The translations under genes were made by a program, and so were the position numbers. Under the pieces are notes generated by a model. The model did not search any database. It saw only the letters and a list, made by a program, of their open reading frames with translations, and was not told the origin of the DNA. Of a stretch of DNA of 45,623 bases, positions 21,921 to 33,701 are shown one piece after another. Location: the NCBI GenBank assembly GCA_015680685.1, contig MNCI01003828.1, positions 18,089-63,711 of the forward strand. Direction: 5' to 3'. The stretch is from Gnetum montanum (lineage: Eukaryota > Streptophyta > Gnetopsida > Gnetales > Gnetaceae). How positions within the stretch are numbered: position 1 is the stretch's first letter; each line of letters starts with the position of its first letter.

Positions 21921-23093
21921 ATGTACATAAGGAATTTGCTTTCAATTCATTAAACCCCAAATCAAAGTAGATAGTTAAGATAGTTTATCAAATGATACTA
22001 TCTATAAAATTTTCTAGTTAACATAAATTCTCTTATTATTTTGAAATTCTGGATTTAAGGATATCTATATTGGCTGAGAGTATATATCAGCTAGTTCCCT
22101 AAGAGAATAATATATGAGATCTGGCTTATTTATAAAAGTTTTGGCTTACATCCTACTTAATTTAATCTTCTTTGGCACTAAAGTTTTTTCTTTTGTTAAT
22201 GATTTGTAGTATGTTCTATGGTTATTTACAAACTCATTACCTTAGAAGTTGTGGGTTCAATTTTGATTGCAATATCATTATACTAGTAATATGAATTGTA
22301 AAGTTAGCAAATTCCAAACTGTAACAAGGTCAGAATAGAATTGGAATTTCCTTGTTTTCAAATTTAAGAAATCATTATATTATTTTTTTTCTTCTTGAAT
22401 ATTCTATAATTTTAAATTAATGTTTTTGCTTTGCTTTTTTTATTTTTATTTTGCTTTAGCATTTTTTAATAATAGTTTTAATTTTCCTAAAAAGCACTAT
22501 CCCACATATACCCCCTAAACTAATAACTCCTATACCCCATAACTCCTATACCCTTAACACAAATTGAGACAAAACTAACAAGAACCCCTTGTACCCCCTA
22601 CCTTTGCTAACATTCTATTTGCACTACTTTCCCTACAACTAGCCATTTTTATAGTAATCCTTATATCTTTTAAATTTTTTCTTCTTTCTTTTATCCTACA
22701 CCTAGTTGTTTTTAATTGTGATCATTATATCTTGAAAATTAATTTTTATTATTCTTATTCTTATTGATGCTTATTTGGCTTTTGATAAAAGAAAATGGCA
22801 TAAAATAACTCATGTAGCCAACCTTATGTAGTTGGAATAAAGCTAGGATGCAAATGATAATGATAGTGGATCAGAAAGTTTTGGAAATTGTTTAGTACCA
22901 TTTGGAGGATTTCATTCTTACATGTGCAAGAAGAACCTATTGCATAATGTTGAAGTATGAGGTGAAAATAGTCAAAAATTGTTTTCCTGCATTAAAAATT
23001 ATCTTCCACAAACCTCTACCTTATAAGTTCTAAAAGTCTATGTATATCTACCTTTAATACTTTTTTTAACTTCATAGAATACATTATTTCATA
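20899..23093. other. AT-rich sequence without genes
   Basis: No coding frame supported. It contains the possible LTR start at 21911-21920, a SINE-like tail at 22811-22857 (GTAGCCAACC...GTTGGAATAAAGCTAGGAT), and a short stretch of repeated AACTCCTATACCCC words near 22520-22550. Confidence 0.55.
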
Positions 23094-24062
23094 GAAAAGT
23101 TGCACTTATGAAGTGTGTTCCATTATCCGAGATAAGTGCACGTGGCACACCAAACCTATTTACAATTTGTTGTTGCACAAATCGTGNTGTTGCGGACCCT
23201 TCATTCTAGTAGTCATTCCCCCATCATGTTGACAACACTTGCAAGATTGCACAAATTAATGGGTGTCCATAAATAATGTTGGCCAGTAACATCTTGCAAG
23301 TAGGATCTTAATAGCTGTTCATCTCCCTGCATAGTGAGCCCCACAAGGGCCCTCATGAGCATCTTGGAGAACTCTTAGTTGGTCCACCTCGGGCACGCAC
23401 CATCGAACCAAGCCATCAAGACACACTTTGTAAAGTTGTCTATTGATCTTTATGAAGTACGTGGCTCTTTGAAGAAACTATTTTTTCTACCTAAAGTCCA
23501 ACTCTTGTGGTGTTTGTTGGGTAAGGAGATAGGTGAGAATGCTACTATACCAATTCGTCTCCATGGGTTGGTTATTCACTACATCGGCAAAGAGGGCTAT
23601 ATTAGGAAAATGATCGGACATTAGATATTCATCCTCTTTGTTGTCCCAGTGCAACTGAGATAAATGATATGCAACTATGTTCTTGGCACCCTTTCGATCG
23701 ATCATTGTTAGATCGAACTCCTATAGGATTACCAGGCATCGTATAATATGAGGGCTAACCGTTGGCTTGTTCATGAGGAGTCGAATTGCACTATGATCCG
23801 TATGAATGAACACTTTGTAAGCTAACACATAGTGCCTAAAATTATTCAATGCAAACACTAAAGCCATTAATTATTTTTCTATAATTGTGTAGTTAAGTTG
23901 TGCACTGGCGATACTCCTACTTGCATAGTGGATGTAGTAAGGATGTTTTTGGTTATCTAACTATGTAAGTACGGCTCCTAAGGCATAATTGGATGCATCG
24001 GTCATTATATGGAATGGTCTAGACCAATAAGGGGCTTGTAGAATGGGAGTTTCTATAAGCTT
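23094..24062 (-). pseudogene. pol: RNase H and integrase N-terminal part, element A
   Basis: RNase H remnants include TDASNYALGAVL, ASRSIASAQLNYTIIEK and IHTDHSAIR (about 23750-24060), then IDRKGAKNIVAYHLSQLHWD. The zinc-binding H2C2 region follows (HEGPCGAHYAGR, QSCKCCQHDGG, about 23200-23380). Left of the N at 23187, SDNGTHFISATF carries the second integrase aspartate before the element breaks off at 23094. Several stops. Confidence 0.8.
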
Positions 24063-24960
24063 TTATTTCAAAGTTTGGAATGCTCGTTCACATTCCTGGG
24101 TCCATTCGAATGGTACGTCCTTCTTCGTTAGCTCTACCAATGATTTGGCAATCTTGGAGAAGTTCTCAATGAATCTCCTATAGTAGCCAGTGTGTTTAAG
24201 GAATGATCGAATGTCTTTGACAGTTTCTAGTTGATGGGTGATTCCTTGGATGACCCTAACTTTATCTGGGTCAACCTCTATTCTTGAATGTGAAATCTTA
24301 TGCCCAAGTACCACGCCTTCTTGGACCATCAAATGGCTTTTTTGCTAGTTGAGCCTTGAGTTGGTTTCTACGCATCTTTTCACCACTTACTCTAATCGGT
24401 CCAAGGCTTCATCAAAGCTTGTTCCATAAGTGGAGAAGTTGTCCATAAAGACTTCCACTCCATTTCCTATCTGCTGTTGGAATATGCTTAGAACCAAGTG
24501 TTGAAACGTGGTAGAAGCATTGCACAAGCCAAACGACATTTGTTTATATGCAAACGTTCCCCAAGGACTAGTGAACATTGTCTTGGCTTGATCTTTTGGG
24601 GCTATCCATATTTGGTTGTATCCACTATAGCCATCCAAAAAACTATAATAGCAATGCCCCGCTATGGTGTCTAAGACTTGGTCAATGAATGGCAACAGAA
24701 AGTGGACCTTAAATGTTGCCATGTTCAGCAGCCTAAAATCTATACATACCCTCCATTTACCTTCCTTTTTAGGCACAATCACTAGAGGGCTAACCCATTC
24801 ACTATCAGCAATGAGATATATGAACCCAGCCTTAAGAAGGTGTTCTATTTGTTCTTTTACTATTTGCTTCAATTTTGGGTTTAATTGCCTTTGCAGTTGT
24901 TTTCGAGGTTTCATGGAGGGGTTAGTGTAAATCCTAATCTATTCTAGTTAACTTGGGGTA
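24063..24960 (-). pseudogene. pol: Reverse transcriptase, element A (catalytic Asp lost)
   Basis: Fingers and palm: LNPKLKQIVKEQIEHLLKAG, DSEWVSPLVIVPKKEGKWRV and LDGYSGYNQI. TSPWGTFAYKQMSFGLCNAS follows. The active-site box reads VFMDNFSTYG where Athila-type elements have FMDD, so the second aspartate is asparagine. LE-stop and LN-stop-QKSH (about 24390 and 24342) interrupt the thumb, and both stops are also in element B. The long open part (24387-24914) is otherwise well preserved. Family assignment to the Athila/Tat branch rests on these motifs. Confidence 0.88.
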
Positions 24961-26265
24961 TGACAAGGCAAAGGATTTTGACCACTTGTTTATCACTTTT
25001 AGTAGTCCTTCTTTTTGTTTGGGAACAAGTCTTATGTTGATGATTACCGATTTTCCAGTTTCGAGGGTCATATACTCCAGACCGGTGGGCAATGGTTTCA
25101 AATATAGGGGCTCTTACTTAAATCTCTTAGGAATTTTCAACTTTCCCTAGTTGATGTTTTCAAGGTTAAGGCTTGGAAGTTGGCAATGAACTTACTCTAG
25201 TGCATCTATGCTTTCAATGTAAGCACTAGTTATCCCCTCAGTTAGTTCCATGCACATTAGTGAGTTGCTCTCTTGGTCAGCCATTAGCCACTTGGTGTCT
25301 TCTTGTCATGTGGTTGCTGCATATAGACACTTTTTTATATTAATGCCTTGTGCACACTAATTGCATGCATGTAATGCTAAAATTTGCATAACCCATGATC
25401 TCTGCACGCAATTGCACCCTGTGTCACTGTATGCAATGCATGGAACTTTCTTCTTCTCGATCTTTTCAAAAGTTTTCTTCTTGGATATTTCTAGGGAAAG
25501 ATCGCTGATTCCTAGGCATGCATCTATAGTACTTAGCCATGCTCTTCCCATTATTATTGGGAAGTCCCCTTTACCATCGTTCACTTGTATTACTAGAAAA
25601 TTAGCTAGATAAAACCACCCACACATAGTGGTAATGATGTCCTCCACCAGTTCTAAGGGGACAATGATGGACTAGTTAGCTAGCTCTAGTCAAATATTAC
25701 TCTTCCTTAATGAAGGCAGGTTCCAAGCTTTGTACATCTCTTGTGATATTAAGTTGACTCCGGAACCTAAGTCTAGAAGAGCTTTACATGGTTCATTCCC
25801 AACAACTTGGAGATAGATTAGAGGGCTTCCAGGATCAGAGAATTTCCTGGGAAGGTGGACCACCTTAATCGAGTTAGTAACAACATGTTTTAACATAACC
25901 GTATGCGTTGAGCTCGGTGTTTGGTTTGAAGGAAGCCCTGAAGCCTTAATTGATGGGGAGGCATTCATAGATTCAACTGCTTGTGGTTGTGAGGGCTTGG
26001 TTGGACTGTTGGTTCTGAAGAAAGGTCTTCTCTTCATATGGTTGTCAAAAATAGTAGTGGATTGGAGATTCAAAGCCCTCGTAGCATTGCATTGCTGCAG
26101 TTGAGTGGGGAGTTCCCCTTGCATCGCTGGAGTAGGTGGTAATGGAGCTATCAGTGTGAGAGTTGCGGATGGATTTGGAGGGTGATATGTCTGTGGGCTA
26201 TCTGCCCTAGGAGAAGGAGTCCTATAATAATCCTGAGTTTGATAGTGATGTTGTGGTGTCACGTG
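24961..26265 (-). pseudogene. pol: Gag-Pol linker and aspartic protease, element A
   Basis: A Pro/Ser/Gln-rich linker (25870-26262) leads to the protease core KALLDLGSGVNLISQEMYKA (about 25700-25790). The active site reads DLG in place of the usual DTG, a normal variant in Athila-type elements. Downstream is a conserved pre-RT segment (FPIIMGRAWLSTIDACLGIS, near 25500-25570) with scattered stops to the RT start. Confidence 0.82.
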
Positions 26266-28525
26266 ATCGACATAGTCACGTGGAGAGATTTGCTACTGCA
26301 CGTAGTAGCCATATGGATCTGATTTTCGGTAGAGGTATTGTTGCCTTGGTGGTGGCATCCCCCATGGCTGTGGGTATTGCCACTATTAATGTTGCTCAAT
26401 AGGCTGTGGTGGAGTTCCACTTGGATAATATGTCAAAGGTTGGTGGAACTGCCTTGGGTTACCTTGAGGATATGGTAACTATCAGGGTGCTTGCTGTTTA
26501 TTAAGTTATGGATTGAGTGCATACACCCTAGACTCTTGTAAATGTGAGATCACTGGGCAACATCCTTTGGGATGGTCATATTGGCATATCTCACATCCAC
26601 CATCACTGTCCATTTCTAAATCCACAACCTCTTCAGTGATGGCCATTTTGCCCTTACCTTTGTTACGTGCATTGTCAACTTCTCTCTTTTTCTTTTTGTT
26701 ATAGTCACTACCTTGCTCCTTAGACTCCTACGATTTTAAGAACAGTTTCAAACCTACTATCTAGGGAGTCCCACATTTGATCTACCTTTTTTGATACTTC
26801 TATTGTTAACTTTTGGAGTGGCAAATTTTTTCTATTCACCATCTCTTTGAGTGGTGACCCTTCCTCCTCTTCACAGAATCTCACTCCCCTTTTTCGGAGG
26901 GAAGGATCTTGGTTGTATTCTTCTTCACTTTCTCTCTTATGTAGCTCCCCTTCTTCCTTGGCTACTTGCTCTAGCAATCTATGAACTTGATAAGACCTAA
27001 GCTCTGATAATCTTCCTTGGGCATACATTCCAAGGGTTCTCCTTGTTTCATGCCTAAGTCCATCCACGAGATGACGCAGTTGATCCCGCTGCGAATAACC
27101 ATGGCTAGGACAACAATGTAACAGTGCATAATAGTGGTCCATGGAAACATCCAAGGGATCATGATTTTCTTGCTTCCATCCTTGGATTTTCTTTCCATCC
27201 TTGGATTTTCTTTCACAGGTTATACACTCAAGAGTATGTTTGATACTTATCATTAAACAGCTCTAACATTGTACTCCACCTCCGAATGGATTCTGGTTCT
27301 AAGGACCGGTACCAGCTTTCAACTTCTTTCACTAGTGTCCCTGGGAACAAATTTAGTTTTCTCCATTTATTTTCTAGGTTCTGCAAGGCACATGCATCAT
27401 GGAATGCTTGTAAATGGTTTTGAGGATTAGCGTTGTATCCCCCTTCAAATTGTGGGATATTGTTCATGTCTAACCTCTTGATCCTACTATCCTTTTGGTG
27501 CCTTATTGGAACTCTTACAACATCCGTTATATCCAGCATGCTTCTAGTTACGAGTAGGGATTTTTCGTGGTCATCTTGTTCATAGCATCTATGATGTCTA
27601 TGCAGTTCCCTACTCTCCCTTCTTCTATGTTGTGATTCCCTAGAGTTCCCTCGTCCTCGTTCTCAACTGTCTCGTTGATGTTTTTCACTTTATTTTCCTT
27701 TATCCTCATGGTTAGTTTCCTTATGACTACATCCAGATGTCGAAGGAGAGGGTGAATGCGATGATGAAGGTGAGGAAGAAGGAGAACCATTGCCATGATG
27801 GTGTTTTCTACCTTCTCTTCAATGGCCTTGGCCTTGATCGTGATTACGATCAGAACATCCGCACTTATCGTGTGTTTGTGTTCCCTTGTTGAACACTTTG
27901 TGTTCGTGGGAATCAGAACCATGGTTGTGAACCATGGAGTGGAGGTTTTGATACACCACCTCCTAACCATCATTAGGAGGGGGAACATCATTTGGTGGAG
28001 AACCTGTTGAAATTGGTTCATCATCCCCAATGTCACTTAAAATGTGCGGGGTGTTATGGGGCCATTTACCCTTCAAGGATGCATGGTAACTATCCTGTCA
28101 CAAGCCCCGTTCATGTTGTGCTTATATGCGATGATAGTCCCTTTTGTCATGATCACATGCAATGTATTTCATGTATAAAAGCAGCATGCCTATTCGTGTG
28201 AGAGCACGAAGAGCATGTTGGGGACTGATCAATCTGGAGGCAACACTATGTTACCCTCCAAGTCTCTCCAATGCAGTTGTTCATCTTGGTGGAGGATAAA
28301 GGTGAAATCGGGTACATACTCATCATGATGAGTATATACTACCTAAAATTGTTGAGGAACTGGCGAATCTTGGTTACGTGTGTTATGCATTCGATTGTCA
28401 CTTGTGTTAGTCCTAGGCGGTGAAGTGCTCTTGTGTGAAGAAGAAGACATTTTCATCTTGTTCGGTGTGCAATTTACCATTGTCTTATCTTTTCTTTGAT
28501 CAACCCTAAGGGTTCGTTCTAACAT
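26266..28525 (-). pseudogene. gag: Gag of element A with long Ser/His/Arg-rich N-terminal extension
   Basis: The best start is the ATG at 28525. An extension of about 330 residues (28525-27540) includes HKSTSPPRTNT, VVYTHHDEYVPDFTFILHQD and a low-complexity Ser/Pro/His stretch followed by RRRESRELHRHHR-like repeats. The capsid-type Retrotrans_gag domain follows (27540-27000: SIRRWSTMLELFNDKYQTYS; RTLGMYAQGRLSELRSYQVH), then an acidic/basic helical part (26720-26960) and a zinc knuckle CEICQYDHPKGCC (about 26550-26597). The open frames at 27548-28036 run in a different frame from the gag-continuous one. Stops and the 20-bp duplication at 27176-27215 break it. Confidence 0.78.
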
Positions 28526-28577
28526 TCCAATGATATGGATGATTTCCTATGTTCTACGTAGCGCACAAACAACTAAG

Positions 28578-28595
28578 TCCCCAACAATGGCGTGA
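28578..28595 (-). promoter_or_regulatory. Primer binding site, element A
   Basis: The minus strand reads TCACGCCATTGTTGGGGA one base after the LTR end. It matches the tRNA-Asp complement at 13 of 18 positions; most mismatches are transitions. Confidence 0.75.
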
Positions 28596-28596
28596 A

Positions 28597-29429
28597 TGAT
28601 GAGGTGTCCCTACACTGAACCATACAAATACAAGCATTGCACACATGATCTGATTGAATACCAAGGACTAAGTACCTATGTGCCTTTGTGGAACAGGGAT
28701 GGGTTGATCGATCATTGTCTTCCCAAACTTGTATGTCACGATTGTATGGTTAAGTAAGCTTGAGGCATATGATTTTTATAGCTTTTATGTTTTTATGTCC
28801 TGTGCTAACAGGGAAAGAGAGAGATAACTAAGTGACTAATTTAACTTAACTATTGATTAACTAGGCTTTAAACTAATCCTAACACCAGTATCCATTCTCA
28901 CTTGCCATACACATCCTGAACCAGCGCAACACTACTGGGATTACCAAACGCTAATCATTACTAGGTTACCAAGTGTTACATGCATGCTCGAAGTGATCGT
29001 ACTGTGTGTGCTAATAACAGAAATGTAAAGTGCATAAAATAAAATAAAATAATAAAATAAAATAAGTGCAAAAGAAAATAAAATAAAGGAAATGAGTAAG
29101 AAAACAAATCTCAAGTGATGCAAGGATGAATCGAAGAGCTTGTCTTTATTGTCGTACACAAGGTGTGCTTAGGTACACAATGCTTGAATAAAGATCCATC
29201 CACACTTAGACCTTTTGCTACGGGCACCTGGCTAGAGTTTCACTAGTTGATTCCTAAAAGACTTCCTTTTCTGAATTCTTCTTCTAAATTCTTCTTTTTC
29301 TTGACTATTCTCCCTATTGTATGCCTGGGCATTGTATTTATAGGCTTGGGAGCAACTACTCTAATAATTACAAAAATTTCCACTCTAATTTTTGAGAGAA
29401 ACTGCCACTCTAATAATAACCATTCTAAT
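28597..29429 (-). repeat. A/B-family LTR, larger part (interrupted by element C)
   Basis: The 3' end CCTCATCA abuts the primer site of A. The TATA box (GCCTATAAATAC, minus) is at about 29333-29345. U3 contains copies of ATTAGAGTRG. The 5' remainder of this LTR lies at 35098-35156 on the other side of element C; joined, the LTR is about 892 bp. It shares the terminal bases and a block around GGTAATCCCAGT with the C/D LTRs. Confidence 0.85.
29425..29429. repeat. Target site duplication CTAAT, left (element C)
   Basis: CTAAT immediately precedes the TGATGAGT start of the C 5' LTR and recurs immediately after its 3' LTR at 35093-35097. Five bases is the usual length for LTR elements. Confidence 0.92.
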
Positions 29430-30213
29430 TGATGAGTCATCATTTAGTTTACTGTGATATCACGTAAGCGATATCACAGCCTGTCTCCTCATCTATAAAT
29501 AAGAGGTTGATAGTTCCATTAGGGTGAATCAGTTTAGAGTTAGTTTTGATTTTATTTTTTGTTTTTCCTCTCAACCCTTTTCCTCCCAGTGTATGCTAAT
29601 GTGGTGATTGTAATTGTACGACATCCTTATTCGAGTGTGACGTACTTGGACATGCACATGACCAGAAATAAAGATCAAGATTACTTCATCATTGCAGCAT
29701 TTACTTAGCTTAATTATTTAATTGTTATTTACTACTTTCTTAGTTAATATCTTCTCACCCTAAACTTCTGTTAAATGCTGAATGAGTATGACTTGATCAT
29801 GAACATTTAAGTGTGACTACTTGGTAACCTAGTAGTGTACCTAGGATCTGCGCTTGGTAATCCCAGTGGTAGTCGTGCATGAAGTCCAATATGTGTACAG
29901 ATGATTGAGGAATAGATGCTCATCGCACTTAGGATAGCTTAGATTCTCTCTCACCCTTTCTCTCTTAGCTTAGTTAATATGATCTTCCATTGCCTTCAAG
30001 AGTAGCATTAGCATAGGAACACATCATACACCTCACTCTGAACTAAACCATATGTGACAAAGTTAACACTAGTCTAGGTGGGAAGATAGCGAACTGCGAC
30101 CTAAGGATAACTGTCTAGATGCCACAACTAGCCTATCTGTGGAGTTCGACTGGATTGTGTGTGAAACGCTTATATTCATATGGTTGAGTGTAGGGGTACC
30201 TCGCCACTCATCA
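29430..30213 (+). repeat. 5' LTR of element C
   Basis: 784 bp, starts TGATGAGTCATCA and ends ACTCATCA, giving 8-base inverted termini. It contains the GATATC inverted repeat at 29453-29478 and a TATA box at 29494-29500. Confidence 0.93.
29453..29500 (+). promoter_or_regulatory. LTR promoter: GATATC inverted repeat plus TATA box
   Basis: TGTGATATC and GATATCACA are perfect 9-base arms around ACGTAAGC (29453-29478), followed 15 bases later by TATAAAT (29494-29500). The 3' LTR copy has lost part of the motif (one GATATC at 34334-34339) but keeps the TATA box at 34370-34377. The spacer contains ACGT, a core often bound by bZIP factors; factor identity is inference. Confidence 0.7.
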
Positions 30214-30214
30214 T

Positions 30215-30232
30215 TGGCGCCATTGTTAGGGA
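30215..30232 (+). promoter_or_regulatory. Primer binding site (tRNA-Asp type), element C
   Basis: TGGCGCCATTGTTAGGGA begins one base after the LTR. The first seven bases and 14 of 18 overall match the complement of plant tRNA-Asp. Confidence 0.85.
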
Positions 30233-30335
30233 TGGTGCTAGTTATCTAGATTAGTTATATCATACANATGATATATCTTTTAAAAAGAAATAATTATAAA
30301 AATTCACATCTAAATTCACACACAATCTCACAACC

Positions 30336-32322
30336 ATGGCTCTCCTCCAAGACTATAACAATGCTACATCTAGTGGGGAAATTCATTGGATAACCAACGA
30401 ATTATATGACAATGAAGATTGGAGTACGCAACCCGAGGTGGGGGTTTTTTGTAGACATAAACGAAGGCAACATCATCCCAACGCATGAAAGCATAACTTA
30501 CCCAATGACGATGAACCCCTACTGGCCACTACAAGCCTAACACAAATACAAGAGGCTATTCAAATCTTCCGTAGGCATCATAAAGAGAGCCGCCTACCTA
30601 GGCTCGATTTAAACAACTTTTCTAATTTCTCAGGAGGCTATGACTTAGATCTACATCAAAATTTACAAGCCTTCTACGATGCTTATACATGGAACAACAT
30701 TGATAACAGATGGCAAAAACTCAAGATCTTTCCTATGACACTCATTGGCTAAGCAAAAGTATGGTATAGATCATTAAAACCAAATTCAATACAACGTTGG
30801 TCAACAATGGTAGAACTTTTTAATGAAAGATATCAAACCTACACAAGAGTGTCAGCCTTGAAGAAACAAATCCAAGAGTGGAAACAAGCAAAACATGAAT
30901 CCTTGGACATGGCCTTAGAAAGATATTATGCACTGTTAAACAATTTTCTAGGCCATGAGTTCTTCAAAGAAAGGCTAATGTGCCATATCATTGATGGGCT
31001 ACATGATGCAACAAGAAAGACCCTAGGGATGTATGCCCAAGGTAAACTCTACGAACTACGAACCCATCAATTCCAAGAGCTTATTAAGTGGTAGTAAAAG
31101 AAGAAAGAGAAATGGCTAGATGGGAGAGTGTTGAAAAACACCAACGGGACCAGAAACTCAACTTAACAAAGGTTCATGATCATAAAAGGAGAAACCAACC
31201 TATCACAAGGGGAAAGAACCATCTTTGCTGGTACAACAATCGTTAGAGGAAGTCGAGGCAAAGATTAATAAGATGTTGGAATGGACGCATAAAACATGTG
31301 GAGAATATATCAATATTATTGGAGATAGAGTTTTGACAACCTAAGAAGTAGGACGAAGTATTATTAGACAATTGGAAAGAAGGGATGAAGAAAATAAGAG
31401 CTCAACTGCCAATCATACGTATGAATGCAACATTTTCCTATACAATCACCCCTAGGCCCAATGCCCAATCTTGTTACATTTATATGATAATTGGGGAAAC
31501 ACGTTACACCCAGAGTTCATACAGAGATACTGTGTTTGATCACAGTGGCAACAATCCTAGTCGTGGGGGAAGCCACCCCTAAACTGGAGACACCCTTCGT
31601 ATCATTCGAAATCAAACACTTATCTAGTTCAACATCATGTTTCCCCAATGGGGTCAACATACTCTATCTCACCACATTACTATTCTCCTTAATACTATCA
31701 GCCCATGTCCTCAACACAACCACTACCTTGTGCACCTTACAATTCTCCTAATTTTTAACATTCTCATCCTTTCCCTCCTTCTACATTGCCACCAATTGTT
31801 CCTAAGGTGTATGCACCATAGCAACAACCCCCAAATGTTACTTGTGCTACTATTGCCAATAGTAGTGAGAGACCTTAGCAACATCGAAGGTGTCCCTTCT
31901 TTAGAAATGACCCTAGGAAGGGACAACACAATTCCAAGGCCACTACATTCTCCAACTCAGCACAAGTCCAACACTGTGGTGCACCCTTATCTTTGAACCC
32001 AACGCCTCATGTTACTTCATCAAGGCCACCAATTAACACTCCAACAACCATACAGCCTAATGGATACAACCATGGAGAGCGACATCCTAATCCCTGCATA
32101 CCATCTAATGGTCCCAAATATCATAGTGGGTCAACTTTTTATCTTGGAATCACATATCATAAATTGCCCCACTATGCTTACTATAATCAAGTGTGTGAGC
32201 CCCAATGGGGTAAGTATGACCAAGTTTCAATACTTCCAACATGCAAGGATCCTCATCTTCCATTTATTAATCCTTGCAATGCTCAACCGTTTAGTTATGG
32301 GGGATACCCCCCATTCCAATAA
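30336..32322 (+). pseudogene. gag: Decayed gag of element C
   Basis: ATG at 30336; natural stop TAA at 32320-32322 after GGYPPFQ. Order: N-terminal part; a TGA at about 30486, shared with element D; capsid-type domain (DLDLHQNLQAFYDAYTWNNI, SIQRWSTMVELFNERYQTYT, 30620-31050); charged helical part; zinc-knuckle position at about 31427-31470, with one Cys changed to Phe and a TAG inside; long Pro/Tyr/Asn-rich tail. One base is missing near 31095 compared with D, shifting the frame. The capsid part closely resembles the Gag of A and B. Confidence 0.85.
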
Positions 32323-33701
32323 TAAGTAGGATTAATAACCACTTTTCATTTTCTTTAATTTTACAACTTTTTTATTTTCTAGTTTTTTATTTTTCAATTT
32401 CTTGTTTTATCATTTTCTATTTTTGTATTTTTACATTTTTATAAGTAATCTCATCTACGAATAAAACACTCATGTGGCTCGTTGGTTGAGGTGTGTTCTA
32501 TGTTATCGAGTCTCGAGTGATCAATTATTTGGACAGTGAGCCCATTACACCCATGCATCCACTCTACGAATAAGAGGTTCTATCGAGGGTACAGTGATAT
32601 TCTTGACATCTTTAAAACTTAAAACTAATTTTGTGTTCATTGTACCTAGAATGAAGAAGGATGGACCAAGAGGGAATGATTAGGGTGTGACATCAAGGGG
32701 ACTTGTAGATTCTCTTTGGTGACATCTGTGGGACTTATCATGCAACGTGGTTGTACTAAGATCCTTGAAGATCTAACAAAAAATGGGAGTAAGAGTAGTC
32801 AAAAGACACTCAAAAACCCAATGCTACTCTAGGGGGTCCCACTAGAAAGACATGCACCCATGCCTGAAGGTTGGTGGCTTCTTTGGATTCAGCAATCAAA
32901 AAAAAAAAGAGAAAAGAGAAAGAAAAAAAACAAAGGAAAGTGCCGCAAAGCAAAAATCACTCCTCCCTTGAACAAAATGCCAAGTGATTGTACTCGTTGT
33001 TATGGTACTCTCATAGCCGCTCATCATGGGATGAACCAATGCAGTGTCATTGATTAGAGGAATGGACTTGGTCTTGATCTTGGAATGATGGGTTAATGAC
33101 ACATTAATCATGCTTCTCATGTAGGATTCATTGTGCCCTGGGTTAGTTACCTCATGTCCCAATCTCTACAATCCCTTTTATAGTCCATCTCATCTCGTTG
33201 TTCATGTAATTGTTTCTTGTGTCTCGCATAGCATAGAATTCTTACCTCATTTTGGTGGTATCTACATGTGTGTGTTTTGTGAAGTGGGTATGGATTACAT
33301 TTAACCCTTCTAGTGCCTACAGACATTTTAAGGTGTGGTTATGCAAGGGCATTATAGGTTGAAACCTTATTTGGGGAGGACCCACTTGCTTGACTTTTGC
33401 AATTTGTACTTGTTACATACCACCACATAATCTTATACCCTCTAAGTACTTTATTGCCAAATCTATTCTTTCCTTTGTCATCATTTTATCAAATGTTCCT
33501 CAAAACTAGGTCCTTTTATGTGTCACCTAACAAACTAGGTGTGTCATTAAAATTTTAGGGAAACTTCCTTGAAAACAATTTCTAACTCTAATATCACACT
33601 AAGTAAAGAATTCAACATTTATTAAAGGCAATGAGTAAGGTATGAAATCATTGAATGTTTTTTAATAACCATACTAACAATTGATCTTTGTGTGATTAGA
33701 G
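32323..33701 (+). other. Noncoding spacer of element C with internal purine tract
   Basis: No supported coding frame. It begins with an AT-rich part, then blocks shared with D (850-1560) and with B (35900-36800, minus), such as GGTGTGACATCAAGGGGACT. A purine run (about 32897-32940) lies about 1.4 kb before the 3' LTR, as in B. Confidence 0.65.

Larger units (their letters stand above)
23094..28596 (-). mobile_element. Element A: Athila-like Ty3/gypsy element, 3'-truncated
   Basis: Minus-strand internal region from the primer site (28578-28595) through Gag, protease, RT, RNase H and the start of integrase. Similarity to element B stops abruptly at 23094 inside integrase, so the rest of integrase, the 3' noncoding part and a 3' LTR are missing. 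An N at 23187 replaces about 165 bases present in B. By eye the two copies differ at somewhat under one base in ten, mostly transitions, with copy-specific indels such as a 20-bp tandem duplication at 27176-27215 and an 18-bp loss near 24945. Its 5' LTR is the split LTR shared with B. Confidence 0.85.

Noticed and set aside
17686-23000. N-terminal Nudix exons of NUDX3
   Set aside because: No Nudix box-like translation was found on the minus strand. They may be further right, or never part of this copy.
24664-24930. Plus-strand frame across the RT region (and its twin at 39568-39834)
   Set aside because: Antisense to a recognisable RT; conserved between A and B only because the copies are homologous.
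27548-28036. 162-codon minus-strand frame in the Gag extension
   Set aside because: It is in a different frame from the one continuous with Gag. The Gag-continuous frame, broken by C-to-T stops, has the Ser/His/Arg-rich content seen in both copies.
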